Below are positions 1-8,830 of a stretch of 64,000 nt of DNA, in pieces; the first letter of the stretch is position 1, and the number at the start of each line of letters is the position of its first letter. The stretch is from contig CAUQTI010000013.1 of the NCBI GenBank assembly GCA_963521065.1, positions 33,125 through 97,124 on the forward strand, given 5' to 3'. Origin of the DNA: IOR16 sp963521065 (GTDB lineage: Bacteria; Bacillota; Clostridia; Peptostreptococcales; Anaerovoracaceae). The notes beneath the pieces were generated by a model, which saw only the letters and a program-made list of their open reading frames with translations, was not told where the DNA came from and searched no databases. Position numbers and translations under genes: made by a program.

Positions 1-35
1 GCGAAAGAGGAGGACGTGGTTCGCCATAAGTATTC

Positions 36-78
36 AATAGAAAAAGGGAGAGAATGTAGTTCGCTCCCTTCTTCTATT
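36..78 (-). terminator. Rho-independent terminator of the hybrid kinase gene
   Basis: A 7-bp perfect stem (AAGGGAG/CTCCCTT) is extended by a second pairing of AATAGAA with TTCTATT. Read on the reverse strand, the inner stem ends in CTCCCTTTTT, a short U-tract. It lies about 50 bases past the stop codon of the reverse-strand kinase gene, where a terminator is expected. Bases 1-35 to its left hold nothing I can identify. Confidence 0.6.
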
Positions 79-130
79 GAGACTGCATTATATCAAAAAA
101 GGATATATGCATTTGAGTGGGCGGGTATAA

Positions 131-2746
131 TTATGAAACTTCTGCATGAGGGTCCGCGAACAGTACGGCTTTTAATTCAAGCTGATAATGTTCCAATTGT
201 TCCTCTGTTTTAGAAGCGCGTTCGGAAATACTTTGCTCTAAAGCACCTGCAGCCTGATGCAGGCCGCTCATTCCTAAGGTGCCGGCAAGCCCCTTAACAG
301 AATGGGCTAAACGCTTTGCTTCTTCATAATTTTCGTCAGATAAAAATTGACGGATCTGCATCGCACTATCTTTGTAATTGCTTTGAAATTTTCCTACATG
401 TTTATAGTAGGCGGCTTCCAACCCGCCTAAGTTTTTAATGGCTTCCTGCCGTCCGGAAAATGGATGTTGAAGACTGTTGGGATTTTCTTTGATAACAGTG
501 ACTTCCTTTTGCGTTGGAAGAAGCGAAAGTGAAGGGCATTCGCAATCCTTCTTCTGCTCCTTGCTGGATAAGTACTTACAGACTAAGTGATAGAAGATAT
601 CCACTTTAAATGGTTTCAAAATAAAATCATCAATAACACTCTCGTGCTGCTGCTTTGTATTTTCATCCAGACAGGTGGCGGTGACGGCTAAAATAGGGCA
701 GGTAAGATGAAGCTTGTCTCTCAATATGGAAGAGGCGGTATAACCGTCCATTCGAGGCATATGGATGTCCATAAGAACCATTTTATAATAGTCTTTAGGG
801 CGTTTTTCGCAAAGTGCGATGGCTTCTAATCCATCGCTGGCAGTCTCGCAGATGCAGTTTATTTCCTTTAGGAGATTTGTTGCAACCTCTTGATTAATTT
901 CATTATCTTCAACGAGAAGAATTTTTGCGCCTTCCGCATCATACTTTTCGGCAGTATAGCTTGCCGTTGCGGCGAGAGCTGCTTGCGCTTGTGTGACTTT
1001 TTTGACAGAGATGGTAAAGTAAAATCTGCTACCTCTTCCAAAATCGCTTTCCAACCATATTTCGCCATTCATTTTTTTCACAATATACTTACATATAGTG
1101 AGCCCTAAGCCGGTGCCTGTATGTGTTTTCGTCAGGTGATTTTCCAGCTGTTCGAATTCCTGAAACAGCTTATTCATATCTTCTGTGCGGATTCCGATGC
1201 CTGTATCTTCTACACAAAATTGAAGATCAATATCCTCGTCCGTCTCTGCCTTTACGTCCGCAGACACGCGGATAAAGCCGCTGTCTGTAAATTTCGTCGC
1301 GTTTGTAATTAAATTTACAAAGACTTGAAGCAAGCGGGTGTGATCCAGACATAGACATAAGTTAGGGTCAAAATCATAACGAGATTTAAAGTCGAGGCCT
1401 TTTCTGAGAATATTAGAGGCACATAAGTCTTCTGCATCTTTCAGGATGTTGAGCAGCGAGAACGGAGCCGGATAGAAATTCAGTGTTTTTGCTTTGATTT
1501 TTGAAAGGTCTAAAACATCATTGATAATTCCCAAAAGTAAGTTAGAGGAGCTTTCTATCTTCTGGACTAAATCTCTTTGCTTTTGATCTAGCGATGTCCT
1601 TTTCAGAAAGTAGGTCATGCCGATAATTGCGTTGATTGGAGTTTTAATCTCATGGGATACATTTGCAAGAAACGCATCCTTGGCGCAGGAATGAAACTCG
1701 ATTTCTTCCAACTGCTGTTGAAGCTGGTTTTTCATTTTCTCCGTCTCAGTTGTATCGTGCAGCAGATCAATGTATTTTTTCTGCTTATTTTCATCAAAAA
1801 TGGTAAAGTAGTTGTAGTACATATAGCAATCGTTATCAGAGATTGTTACCTTTAGATTTCCTTCCGTAGAGCGTGTGTCGGAAATTTCAAGAAGGGAAGC
1901 AAGGTCTGAAGAAAAAAGTTCCTGCGGAGTATGTCCGCTGAAACTGTGCTTATCCACCTTCAAAAGAGTTTTATACTTTGGATTCATATACTCATATTTT
2001 CCATCTTGATCCTGGATAGAAAGTCCTATATTAATATTTTCAACAATTGTTCGATAGAGCTTTCTGAAATAGAGATTGGAAGCATTCTCTTTCACGAGCA
2101 GATAGAAAAGTAGAAGGCCCATGAAAAATAATAGAATCGACAGAAAAATAAGCGTACCCTCCAATAAAAGCTGATTTTTTAAAAGCGCCGATTCTCTTTC
2201 GTGAACTCGTTTCATATAAGAGTGGTAAAGCTTAAGCAGACTCTGGTTTTGATCTTTATAAAGTTTTTGACAGGATGCGGAAGACAGAATAGAAGGATCT
2301 TCCTTGATGACTGCACTTTCCAATTGATGAAGAAGCTCCTGAAAGGAGGTCTGGAAGCTCTGATAATATTGTGATTCTTTTGGCGTAAATTCCAAATTCT
2401 CTACATGGCTTCTCATAGTGGTGTTATCGGTGGAATAAGATGGATCTGAGCTATCTTCACTAAATACTTGACCTCCGATTGAGATCATATTAAAAACGTA
2501 ATAAGTTTGAATCAAGCGATTAAATTCTGCCTGATACACTTCATTGTCTGTTGAAAAATAAAGTGTTGCGGTATTATAGAGCGCACTGGGTAATATTTCA
2601 TATTTAGTAGTTAATTTTAAGATATTATCTTTTTGTGATTCAAAAGATAAGAGGCTTTCGCGGTAAAATAAGATTCCAATTGTATTGAGAATCAATAAAA
2701 AAGTCAAAAATAAAACGACAATTACAGTGGATTTTAATTGCTTCAT
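131..2746 (-). CDS. Hybrid sensor histidine kinase with receiver and HPt domains
   Basis: An 871-residue membrane phosphorelay protein. A transmembrane helix (about 7-28), an extracytoplasmic sensor region (about 29-190) and a second helix (about 194-218) are followed by a PAS-like region (about 228-340). The HisKA motif ANVSHEIKTP has phospho-His365. The ATPase domain shows the N-box VNLITNATK, EDTGIGI (513-519) and GTGLGL (544-549). The receiver has VEDNE, phospho-Asp660 in LMDIHMPRMDG and Lys711. The C-terminal HPt motif HSVKGLAGTLG has His815. His-Asp-His relay is thus complete in one chain, and an output regulator must lie elsewhere, since none is adjacent. The sensor region matches no family I recognise, so the signal is unknown. 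The gene stands alone and is divergent from truA. Confidence 0.93.
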   Translation of the reverse strand: MKQLKSTVIVVLFLTFLLILNTIGILFYRESLLSFESQKDNILKLTTKYEILPSALYNTATLYFSTDNEVYQAEFNRLIQTYYVFNMISIGGQVFSEDSSDPSYSTDNTTMRSHVENLEFTPKESQYYQSFQTSFQELLHQLESAVIKEDPSILSSASCQKLYKDQNQSLLKLYHSYMKRVHERESALLKNQLLLEGTLIFLSILLFFMGLLLFYLLVKENASNLYFRKLYRTIVENINIGLSIQDQDGKYEYMNPKYKTLLKVDKHSFSGHTPQELFSSDLASLLEISDTRSTEGNLKVTISDNDCYMYYNYFTIFDENKQKKYIDLLHDTTETEKMKNQLQQQLEEIEFHSCAKDAFLANVSHEIKTPINAIIGMTYFLKRTSLDQKQRDLVQKIESSSNLLLGIINDVLDLSKIKAKTLNFYPAPFSLLNILKDAEDLCASNILRKGLDFKSRYDFDPNLCLCLDHTRLLQVFVNLITNATKFTDSGFIRVSADVKAETDEDIDLQFCVEDTGIGIRTEDMNKLFQEFEQLENHLTKTHTGTGLGLTICKYIVKKMNGEIWLESDFGRGSRFYFTISVKKVTQAQAALAATASYTAEKYDAEGAKILLVEDNEINQEVATNLLKEINCICETASDGLEAIALCEKRPKDYYKMVLMDIHMPRMDGYTASSILRDKLHLTCPILAVTATCLDENTKQQHESVIDDFILKPFKVDIFYHLVCKYLSSKEQKKDCECPSLSLLPTQKEVTVIKENPNSLQHPFSGRQEAIKNLGGLEAAYYKHVGKFQSNYKDSAMQIRQFLSDENYEEAKRLAHSVKGLAGTLGMSGLHQAAGALEQSISERASKTEEQLEHYQLELKAVLFADPHAEVS

Positions 2747-2850
2747 GAGAAAATTCTCCTCCCCCTTTATCGAACATACGTCTCTCGCTAGTATTTTAGT
2801 CGCTTTAATTGGAAAAGTAAATCAAAATTAGGCAAAATATGGCATAGAAT

Positions 2851-2900
2851 AGGGAAGAAAATTTCCCTAAAATTCGACGAATGCGAGGAAAAGCGTCGAA
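2851..2900. promoter_or_regulatory. Two consecutive inverted repeats in a divergent promoter region
   Basis: Between the kinase gene and truA lie AGGGAA-N6-TTCCCT (2851-2868) and TTCGACG-N14-CGTCGAA (2873-2879 with 2894-2900), both perfect. They sit just upstream of the truA promoter. They could be protein-binding sites or a hairpin in a kinase leader. No family signature is recognisable. Confidence 0.3.
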
Positions 2901-2912
2901 ACAGATAATAAA

Positions 2913-2941
2913 TTGTAGGGAAAGTTGCTTTATGATACAAT
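2913..2941 (+). promoter_or_regulatory. Sigma-A-type promoter for truA
   Basis: TTGTAG (2913-2918), 17 bases, then TACAAT (2936-2941). The spacing is ideal and the -10 is close to consensus. It starts about 40 bases ahead of the truA start codon and could also drive metF. Confidence 0.5.
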
Positions 2942-2984
2942 ATACATTAAAATATTTTTATTCAAGAGAAATTGAGGACGTAGA

Positions 2985-3788
2985 ATGAAGAATGTTTTGT
3001 TAACAATTTCCTACGACGGTACGAATTTTTCAGGGTGGCAAAGGCAGCCGGATAAAAGAACCGTACAAGGGGAGCTTGAGAGGGTATTGTCCGTCTTGTG
3101 TCGGCAGCCCATACAAATCGCAGGTACGAGTCGAACCGATGCCGGTGTTCACGCCTTCGGGCAGCGTGCTTCCTTTGAAGCGGAATTTGGAATTCCGGTT
3201 GAACGGATTTCTCTTGCGGCGAATCATTTGCTGGCAGGAGAAGCCGGGATGCAAAAGGGAACTGGAGATGTGCGGATTGTAGAAGCACGCGAGATGCCAA
3301 AAGGGTTTCATGCCCGATTTGACGCCTGCGGGAAAAAATATATTTATCGCATTCGAAATGGAGGAAAACCAGACCTTTTTCAGAGAAATTGTGTTTATCA
3401 AGTCGAGCCGCCTTTGAATGTGCCGGCAATGCAGGAAGCCGCGGCATTGTTTCAAGGAACGCACGATTTTAAATGCTTTATGGCTGCCGGAGGGAATGTG
3501 CCGGATTCCACGGTTCGCACAATTTACAGCCTCCTCGTGAGGGAGAATGAGCAAGCGGAAAAAGATGGAGCACAGTCAATCGAGATAGAAGTAACAGGGG
3601 ATGGATTTCTCTATAATATGGTTCGCATCATTACCGGAACTCTAGTAGAAGTCGGAATGGGGAAAAAAAGCATAAAAGATGCAGCCGCCATTTTAGCAGG
3701 AAAGAACCGGTGTCTTGCGGGGCATACTGCACCGCCGCAAGGATTGTATTTGGTAGAAGTGTATTATGAAAAGCAGGATTGGATGTAA
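2985..3788 (+). CDS. truA: tRNA pseudouridine(38-40) synthase TruA
   Basis: A 267-residue enzyme that isomerises uridines 38-40 in the anticodon arm of tRNAs. The family motif TSRTDAGVHAFGQ carries the catalytic Asp52. The N-terminal SYDGTNFSGWQRQ and the C-terminal GDGFLYNMVRIITGTLVEVG segments are also typical. Length fits bacterial TruA (about 245-270). The ATG follows GAGGACGTAGA with a weak Shine-Dalgarno. It is followed after 17 bases by metF; the two may be co-transcribed but have no functional link that I know of. Confidence 0.95.
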   Translation: MKNVLLTISYDGTNFSGWQRQPDKRTVQGELERVLSVLCRQPIQIAGTSRTDAGVHAFGQRASFEAEFGIPVERISLAANHLLAGEAGMQKGTGDVRIVEAREMPKGFHARFDACGKKYIYRIRNGGKPDLFQRNCVYQVEPPLNVPAMQEAAALFQGTHDFKCFMAAGGNVPDSTVRTIYSLLVRENEQAEKDGAQSIEIEVTGDGFLYNMVRIITGTLVEVGMGKKSIKDAAAILAGKNRCLAGHTAPPQGLYLVEVYYEKQDWM

Positions 3789-3805
3789 AATAGGAGGAAT
3801 GAAAT

Positions 3806-4684
3806 ATGAAAATAAAAGAGTTATACAACCAGAAAAAGACGGTAATCTCATTGGAAGTTTTTCCGCCAAAACTGGAAATGCCTGTAGAGACAATTTATAA
3901 AACACTGGAGGAGTTAAAGGGATTAAAGCCGGACTTTATCAGCGTTACATACGGTGCCGGAGGTAAGGCGAAAGACCGTACCGTTGAAATTGCATCCAAG
4001 ATAAAAAATGACTATGGGATCGAAAGTCTGGCTCATTTGACGGGAATTTCTTCAACGAAAAAAGAGATTCAAACAATTTTTTCTGAAATGAAAAACAGCA
4101 ATATAGAAAATATACTGGCGCTTCGGGGAGATACCCCGGAAGACCCTGCATTTTTAGATATTCCGAAGGAATATGATTATGCAAGCGACTTGGTTACAGA
4201 AATACGAAAAGAAGGCGGCTTCTCCATCGGGGCGGCGTGCTATCCAGAGGGGCATATTGAGTGCAAGAGCCGTATTGCGGACATTAAGCACTTAAAAGGA
4301 AAAGTCGAGAAGGGAGCTGAGTTTTTAATCAGCCAGCTGTTCTTTGATAATGAACGCTTCTTTCGTTTTATGGAAGAATTAGAAATCGCAGGAATTGAAG
4401 TGCCGGTTTCTGCAGGCATTATGCCGGTTATGAACAAGAACCAAATTCTTCGCATGACGAAGCTTTCCGGGTGTTATCTGCCTCCGAAATTTCAGCGTAT
4501 TGTGGATCGCTACGAAAATAATCCGGAATCACTTCGCGAGGCGGGAGAGGCATATGCAATTGAACAGATTATTGACTTAATGACTTGGGGAGTCCGAGGG
4601 ATTCATTTGTATACTATGAACAAACCGGATACCGCGCGGAGAATCCTCACAAACATTGAAAACATCCGACGTCTGCAAGCGTAG
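3806..4684 (+). CDS. metF: Methylenetetrahydrofolate reductase
   Basis: A 292-residue flavoenzyme reducing 5,10-methylene-THF to 5-methyl-THF, the methyl donor for methionine synthase. The sequence shows LEVFPPK near residue 16, SVTYGAGG, ALRGDTPEDP and SQLFFDNERFFRF, all typical of MetF. AGGAGG lies 8 bases before the ATG. A metH-type gene lies two genes downstream, which fits a methionine methyl branch. No zinc-finger MetV partner, as found next to acetogen MetF, is present in the window. Confidence 0.94.
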   Translation: MKIKELYNQKKTVISLEVFPPKLEMPVETIYKTLEELKGLKPDFISVTYGAGGKAKDRTVEIASKIKNDYGIESLAHLTGISSTKKEIQTIFSEMKNSNIENILALRGDTPEDPAFLDIPKEYDYASDLVTEIRKEGGFSIGAACYPEGHIECKSRIADIKHLKGKVEKGAEFLISQLFFDNERFFRFMEELEIAGIEVPVSAGIMPVMNKNQILRMTKLSGCYLPPKFQRIVDRYENNPESLREAGEAYAIEQIIDLMTWGVRGIHLYTMNKPDTARRILTNIENIRRLQA

Positions 4685-4699
4685 GTCCGGGGTATTTTC

Positions 4700-4728
4700 T
4701 TGCAAGGAAAACCGCCTTATGATAAAAT
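4700..4728 (+). promoter_or_regulatory. Possible promoter between metF and the TIGR00300 gene
   Basis: TTGCAA (4700-4705), 17 bases, TAAAAT (4723-4728). The 99-base gap also contains a small hairpin around 4690-4710. No S-box or other methionine-related riboswitch is apparent. Confidence 0.35.
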
Positions 4729-4783
4729 GAGAACCGGAAATTGCGATAAAAAAGCAATATAATAAGAAGAAAGAGTTGAAAGC

Positions 4784-5872
4784 ATGTTTACATTACCAAG
4801 ATACAGAAAACCAAATTTTAATATTCCTTCGCTGGCGCAGGCGCCGAATGTGAAGACGGCAATGGTCGAGATGGAAGGGGTGGCGCCGGACGGCTATCAT
4901 TCAACTTCAATGTACCCTGAATATTTTAAAATAAACGGTGAATGGAAGCTCATTGATGACACCCGTATGGATTGCGTTCCGGTCATTGAAAGGAACGGGA
5001 CACTCCAAGCGAAAGAATTTCGGAGACTGCATATTGGTGATACGGTGATTTTGGGACGCACAGAGGATGGAAGCGAAGGAATTTATCTTTATACAGAAGG
5101 ATTTGCGATGGAAGAATCAAAGAGCGATGCATTTGCATTTCGAAGCGGGCGTTCGCGAGAAACTTCTTTTACAAATGATTACCTTCGTTTAGCGGAGCTT
5201 TTAAAGCACGATCGTGATAACGGACACATTGTATGGGTGTTAGGACCGGCTGCTGTTTTCGATGAGGAATCTAGAAATGCGATGGAATTTATGGTTGAAA
5301 ACGGATACTGCCACGTTGTCTTTGGAGGCAATGCGGTTGCCACACACGATATTGAGGGAGCGCTTTTCCATACCGCACTTGGGCAGGACTTGAGCACCAC
5401 TGCGAATCTGCCAAACGGACACTATCACCATTTAGATGCGATCAATTTGATTCACCGTCTTGGTTCTGCGGAAGAAGCTGTCCGGCAGGGATATATTCAA
5501 AATGGTCTCGTGTACCGTTGTGTGAAAAAAAATGTGCCGATGGTGCTTGCAGGGTCTATACGAGACGATGGTCCCCTGCCGCAGGTTGTGAGCAGTACGA
5601 CAAAGGTGCAGGATGCAATGCGGGCACATACAAAGAAAGCGACTACGATTGTTTGTCTTGCGACTCAGCTGCACACGATTGCGACTGGGAATTTGACCCC
5701 TTCCTACGTTGTGCGCGACGGTGAAGTAAGACCGGTATTTATTTATGCGGTGGACGTTTCTGAATTTGTTTTGAATAAAATAAGAGACAGAGGCACATTG
5801 GAAGTAACTACGATTGTAGCAAATATTCAAGACTTTTTATTTAAGCTGAAAAAATTGCTGGAAAGAGATTGA
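4784..5872 (+). CDS. TIGR00300-family protein (ornithine cyclodeaminase/ArgZ C-terminal-like)
   Basis: A 362-residue cytosolic protein. The signatures FGGNAVATHDIE, LAGSIRDDGPLPQV and TQLHTIATGNLTPS are those I associate with the TIGR00300 (formerly LOR/SDH-like) family. Related domains occur in archaeal-type ornithine cyclodeaminase and in the C-terminal part of cyanobacterial ArgZ/AgrE, which convert ornithine to proline using NAD. It lacks the N-terminal arginine dihydrolase domain. It ends only 1 base before the downstream metH-like gene starts, so the two are translationally linked; that context says methionine/one-carbon rather than arginine. Family assignment is fairly sure, substrate is not. 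Confidence 0.75.
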   Translation: MFTLPRYRKPNFNIPSLAQAPNVKTAMVEMEGVAPDGYHSTSMYPEYFKINGEWKLIDDTRMDCVPVIERNGTLQAKEFRRLHIGDTVILGRTEDGSEGIYLYTEGFAMEESKSDAFAFRSGRSRETSFTNDYLRLAELLKHDRDNGHIVWVLGPAAVFDEESRNAMEFMVENGYCHVVFGGNAVATHDIEGALFHTALGQDLSTTANLPNGHYHHLDAINLIHRLGSAEEAVRQGYIQNGLVYRCVKKNVPMVLAGSIRDDGPLPQVVSSTTKVQDAMRAHTKKATTIVCLATQLHTIATGNLTPSYVVRDGEVRPVFIYAVDVSEFVLNKIRDRGTLEVTTIVANIQDFLFKLKKLLERD

Positions 5873-5873
5873 T

Positions 5874-8315
5874 ATGGATATACGAGAGCAGATGAAAAAG
5901 AAGGTGCTCCTTTTTGACGGAGCGACAGGCACGATGATTCAAAAAACAGGAATTCCTGTTGGTAAGGTGCCTGAATTATTAAATTTCACGCATCCGGATG
6001 TGATTGAATCGATTCATGCGGCATATTTCACTGCGGGAAGTGACGTGGTGTCTAGCAATACATTTGGTGCCAATGCCTATAAAACAGAAGGCTGTGGGTA
6101 TACTGTCGATCAAATTATTACACAGGGTGTAACTTTAGCGAAGCGCGCGGCGAGACAGGCTGAAGAAGCGGCGAAAGCAAAAGGGGAAGGCGGCTCGAAA
6201 TACGTTGCTCTGGACGTGGCGCCAATCGGAAAACTGATGGAGCCTTATGGCCCGTTGAGCTTTGAATCTGCATATGCGTTGTTTCGCGAGCAAATCGAGT
6301 CCGGCGCGAGAGCAGGCGCTGACTTGATTCTTTTAGAGACGTTTACTGATATTTATGAAATGAAGATTGCAGTCCTTGCGGCAAAGGAATGCTGTGATTT
6401 GCCTGTTTTCTGTTCTTTGACTTTTCAAGAGGATGGACGTATGCTCATGGGTACGGATCCGGTAACGGCAGTTAGTATATTACAAGATATGGGCATAGAT
6501 GCCTTAGGATTGAATTGTTCTCTCGGACCAAAGCAGATGATTCCTGTGGTGCGGGAGTTTTTGCGCTATTCTAAAATTCCTGTTTTAGTACAGCCGAATG
6601 CAGGATTGCCTTCCCTTGTGGACGGAAAAACAGTATATGATGTGACGATAGCAGAATACACGGAAATCATGCTCTCCTTCGTAGAAGAAGGCCTTGCAAT
6701 TGGCGGCGGATGCTGCGGGACGACACCGGATTATATTTGCGCGCTGGCAGAAGCATTGAAAGAAAAACCTCTACAGCCTCGAATGGACAAACCGACAGTG
6801 ATGTCAGTAAGCTCTTCGACAAGGACTGTTTTTTTGGATGACCGCATCCGCATTATTGGGGAACGCATTAATCCTACGGGGAAAAAGAAGCTGAAAGAAG
6901 CTCTAAAGTCAGGAGATTATGCTTATATTGAAAATGAAGCAATTCAGCAGGTTGAGGCTGGTGCGGAGATTTTAGATATTAATGTGGGTCTGCCCGAAGT
7001 AGATGAACTGGAAGCAATGCTTTCTGTTGTAAAGAGGGTCTCTGCAGTTGTAGATGTACCACTTCAGATTGACAGTGCAGACAGCAGAGTGCTGGAAGCC
7101 GCAGTGCGTATCTATAACGGAAAACCGATTATCAATTCTGTCAATGGAAAAGAAGAGACGATGAGTGCCGTTTTTCCAATCGCGAAAAAATATGGAGCCT
7201 GTGTGATTGCACTGACTTTAGATGAGAATGGATTACCAAAAGACACAGAGGAACGGCTTGCCATTGCGGACCGTATTATTAGCCGTGCCGCAGAATACGG
7301 GATTGGACCCGATCGGATTCTTGTAGACTGCTTGACTCTGACCGTTTCTGCGCAGCAAAATGCGGGGAGAGATACCTTAGAAGCGATTCGCAGAGTAAAA
7401 GCAAAGTATGGTGTGAAAACAACCTTAGGTGCAAGCAATGTTTCCTTTGGTTTGCCGGAACGCGTGCTTTTAAATCGCACCTTCTTAGCAATGGCACTGG
7501 AAGCAGGGCTTGACGCACCGATTACCGACCCGCTTGTGCCGGATTATGTAAATACAATCAGTGCGTTTGAGGCTTTGAGCGGGAAAGACGTTGAGTCGAA
7601 GGACTATATTTCTTATTATGGAGGTGGTTCGTCAACACCTGCATCTGGTGAGGTTCTGACGCGGAAAAAAGAGATAAAATCTCTGGTGCAGGACTCGAAC
7701 CTAGAGGATATTATTTTAAATGGCTACGAAGAGCGTGCGGCGCAGATTACAGAAGAGCTTTTAAAAACGGAAAAACCTTTAGAAATTGTAGAAAAACGGA
7801 TCATACCGGCCTTGGAGCAGGTGGGCAAAGAATATGAATCGGGTGAAAAATTTTTACCACAGCTGATGAAATCAGCTGACACAGTGACGCGTGCATTTCA
7901 GGTGCTGAAAGCGGAAATGGAGTTGTCTGGAGAGAGCATTAATTATGGAAAAGTCATTTTGGCAACTGTAGAGGGCGACGTCCATGACATTGGGAAAAAC
8001 ATCGTAAAAGTAATACTGGAAAATTACGGGTATGAAGTGATTGACCTGGGAAAAGATGTGCCGGCAGAGAAGGTTGTGGAGGTCGCACGGACGGAGTGCA
8101 TCCAGCTTGTCGGACTCAGCGCATTGATGACGACTACCGTTGTCAGCATGGAAAAGACCATTAAAAAGCTGGAAGAAGCGGGATTGACCTGTAAAACAGC
8201 AGTGGGAGGCGCTGTTCTGACAAAGGATTTTGCAGAAAAAATCGGTGCTGACTATTATTGTAAAGACGCAATGGATACCGTTAAAGCGGCTAATTCTGTA
8301 TTTAAAAATAATTAA
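5874..8315 (+). CDS. metH: Cobalamin-dependent methionine synthase lacking the reactivation domain
   Basis: An 813-residue protein with three of the four MetH modules. The homocysteine-binding module (about 1-300) has zinc ligands Cys215 (GLNCS) and Cys280-Cys281 (GGGCCGTTP). The pterin-binding module (about 318-580) starts with RIRIIGERINPTGKKK. The B12 cap and Rossmann modules (about 595-813) have the DVHDIGKN motif with axial ligand His704. The protein stops after the B12 domain, whereas E. coli MetH (about 1,227 aa) continues with a SAM-binding reactivation domain. It transfers methyl from methyl-THF to homocysteine; metF lies just upstream. Reactivation must come from a separate protein not in this window. 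Confidence 0.9.
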   Translation: MDIREQMKKKVLLFDGATGTMIQKTGIPVGKVPELLNFTHPDVIESIHAAYFTAGSDVVSSNTFGANAYKTEGCGYTVDQIITQGVTLAKRAARQAEEAAKAKGEGGSKYVALDVAPIGKLMEPYGPLSFESAYALFREQIESGARAGADLILLETFTDIYEMKIAVLAAKECCDLPVFCSLTFQEDGRMLMGTDPVTAVSILQDMGIDALGLNCSLGPKQMIPVVREFLRYSKIPVLVQPNAGLPSLVDGKTVYDVTIAEYTEIMLSFVEEGLAIGGGCCGTTPDYICALAEALKEKPLQPRMDKPTVMSVSSSTRTVFLDDRIRIIGERINPTGKKKLKEALKSGDYAYIENEAIQQVEAGAEILDINVGLPEVDELEAMLSVVKRVSAVVDVPLQIDSADSRVLEAAVRIYNGKPIINSVNGKEETMSAVFPIAKKYGACVIALTLDENGLPKDTEERLAIADRIISRAAEYGIGPDRILVDCLTLTVSAQQNAGRDTLEAIRRVKAKYGVKTTLGASNVSFGLPERVLLNRTFLAMALEAGLDAPITDPLVPDYVNTISAFEALSGKDVESKDYISYYGGGSSTPASGEVLTRKKEIKSLVQDSNLEDIILNGYEERAAQITEELLKTEKPLEIVEKRIIPALEQVGKEYESGEKFLPQLMKSADTVTRAFQVLKAEMELSGESINYGKVILATVEGDVHDIGKNIVKVILENYGYEVIDLGKDVPAEKVVEVARTECIQLVGLSALMTTTVVSMEKTIKKLEEAGLTCKTAVGGAVLTKDFAEKIGADYYCKDAMDTVKAANSVFKNN

Positions 8316-8359
8316 GACGGTGTGAATGGGCACAGAAGAGTATAAAGGGAAGGATTACG

Positions 8360-8818
8360 ATGGAAAGACCAAGCTGGGACGAATATTTTATGGAAATGGC
8401 ATTGGTAACAGCAAAGCGCTCCACCTGCATGAGAAGGCAGGTAGGCGCCGTGATTGTTAAGGACAAGCATATCATTGCAACGGGTTATAATGGTGCACCC
8501 AGAGGGATTGAGCATTGCGAAGATCGCGGCGGCTGCTTGCGGCAGAAGTTGAATATCCCTTCGGGGGAACGCCATGAGCTTTGCATGGCACTTCACGCAG
8601 AGCAGAATGCAATCATTCAGGCGGCGACGCTTGGGCAAAGCATTGAAGGAGCGACAATCTATGTGACGCATCAGCCTTGTGTCATTTGTGCCAAAATGCT
8701 GATTAATGCAGGGATGCAGCGGATTGTCGTCAGGGAAGGCTATCCGGATACTCTTGCTGTGGAGATGTTGAATGAGGCAGGTCTTAAAATTAACATGTTA
8801 GAGAAAAAGGATGAATAA
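8360..8818 (+). CDS. dCMP deaminase (ComEB-like cytidine deaminase fold)
   Basis: A 152-residue zinc deaminase converting dCMP to dUMP for thymidylate synthesis. The zinc site is complete: His79-Ala-Glu81 in LHAEQNAI, and Cys107 and Cys110 in QPCVICAKML. The N-terminal ARXA-like QVGAVIVKD and TGYNGAPRG segments are typical of the dCMP deaminase/ComEB group, not of tRNA adenosine deaminase. The ATG follows GGAAGG. It is 12 bases upstream of the TagO-like gene, with which it seems co-transcribed. Confidence 0.9.
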   Translation: MERPSWDEYFMEMALVTAKRSTCMRRQVGAVIVKDKHIIATGYNGAPRGIEHCEDRGGCLRQKLNIPSGERHELCMALHAEQNAIIQAATLGQSIEGATIYVTHQPCVICAKMLINAGMQRIVVREGYPDTLAVEMLNEAGLKINMLEKKDE

Positions 8819-8830
8819 GGAGTTGGAGAA

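Noticed and set aside
2962..3554. Two reverse-strand frames (161 and 174 codons) opposite truA
   Set aside because: truA motifs are complete on the + strand; the antisense products are Arg/His/Pro-rich and lack start sites.
3700..4800. Possible S-box (SAM) riboswitch at the methionine genes
   Set aside because: The short gaps before metF and after it do not show the conserved S-box core or room for the fold.
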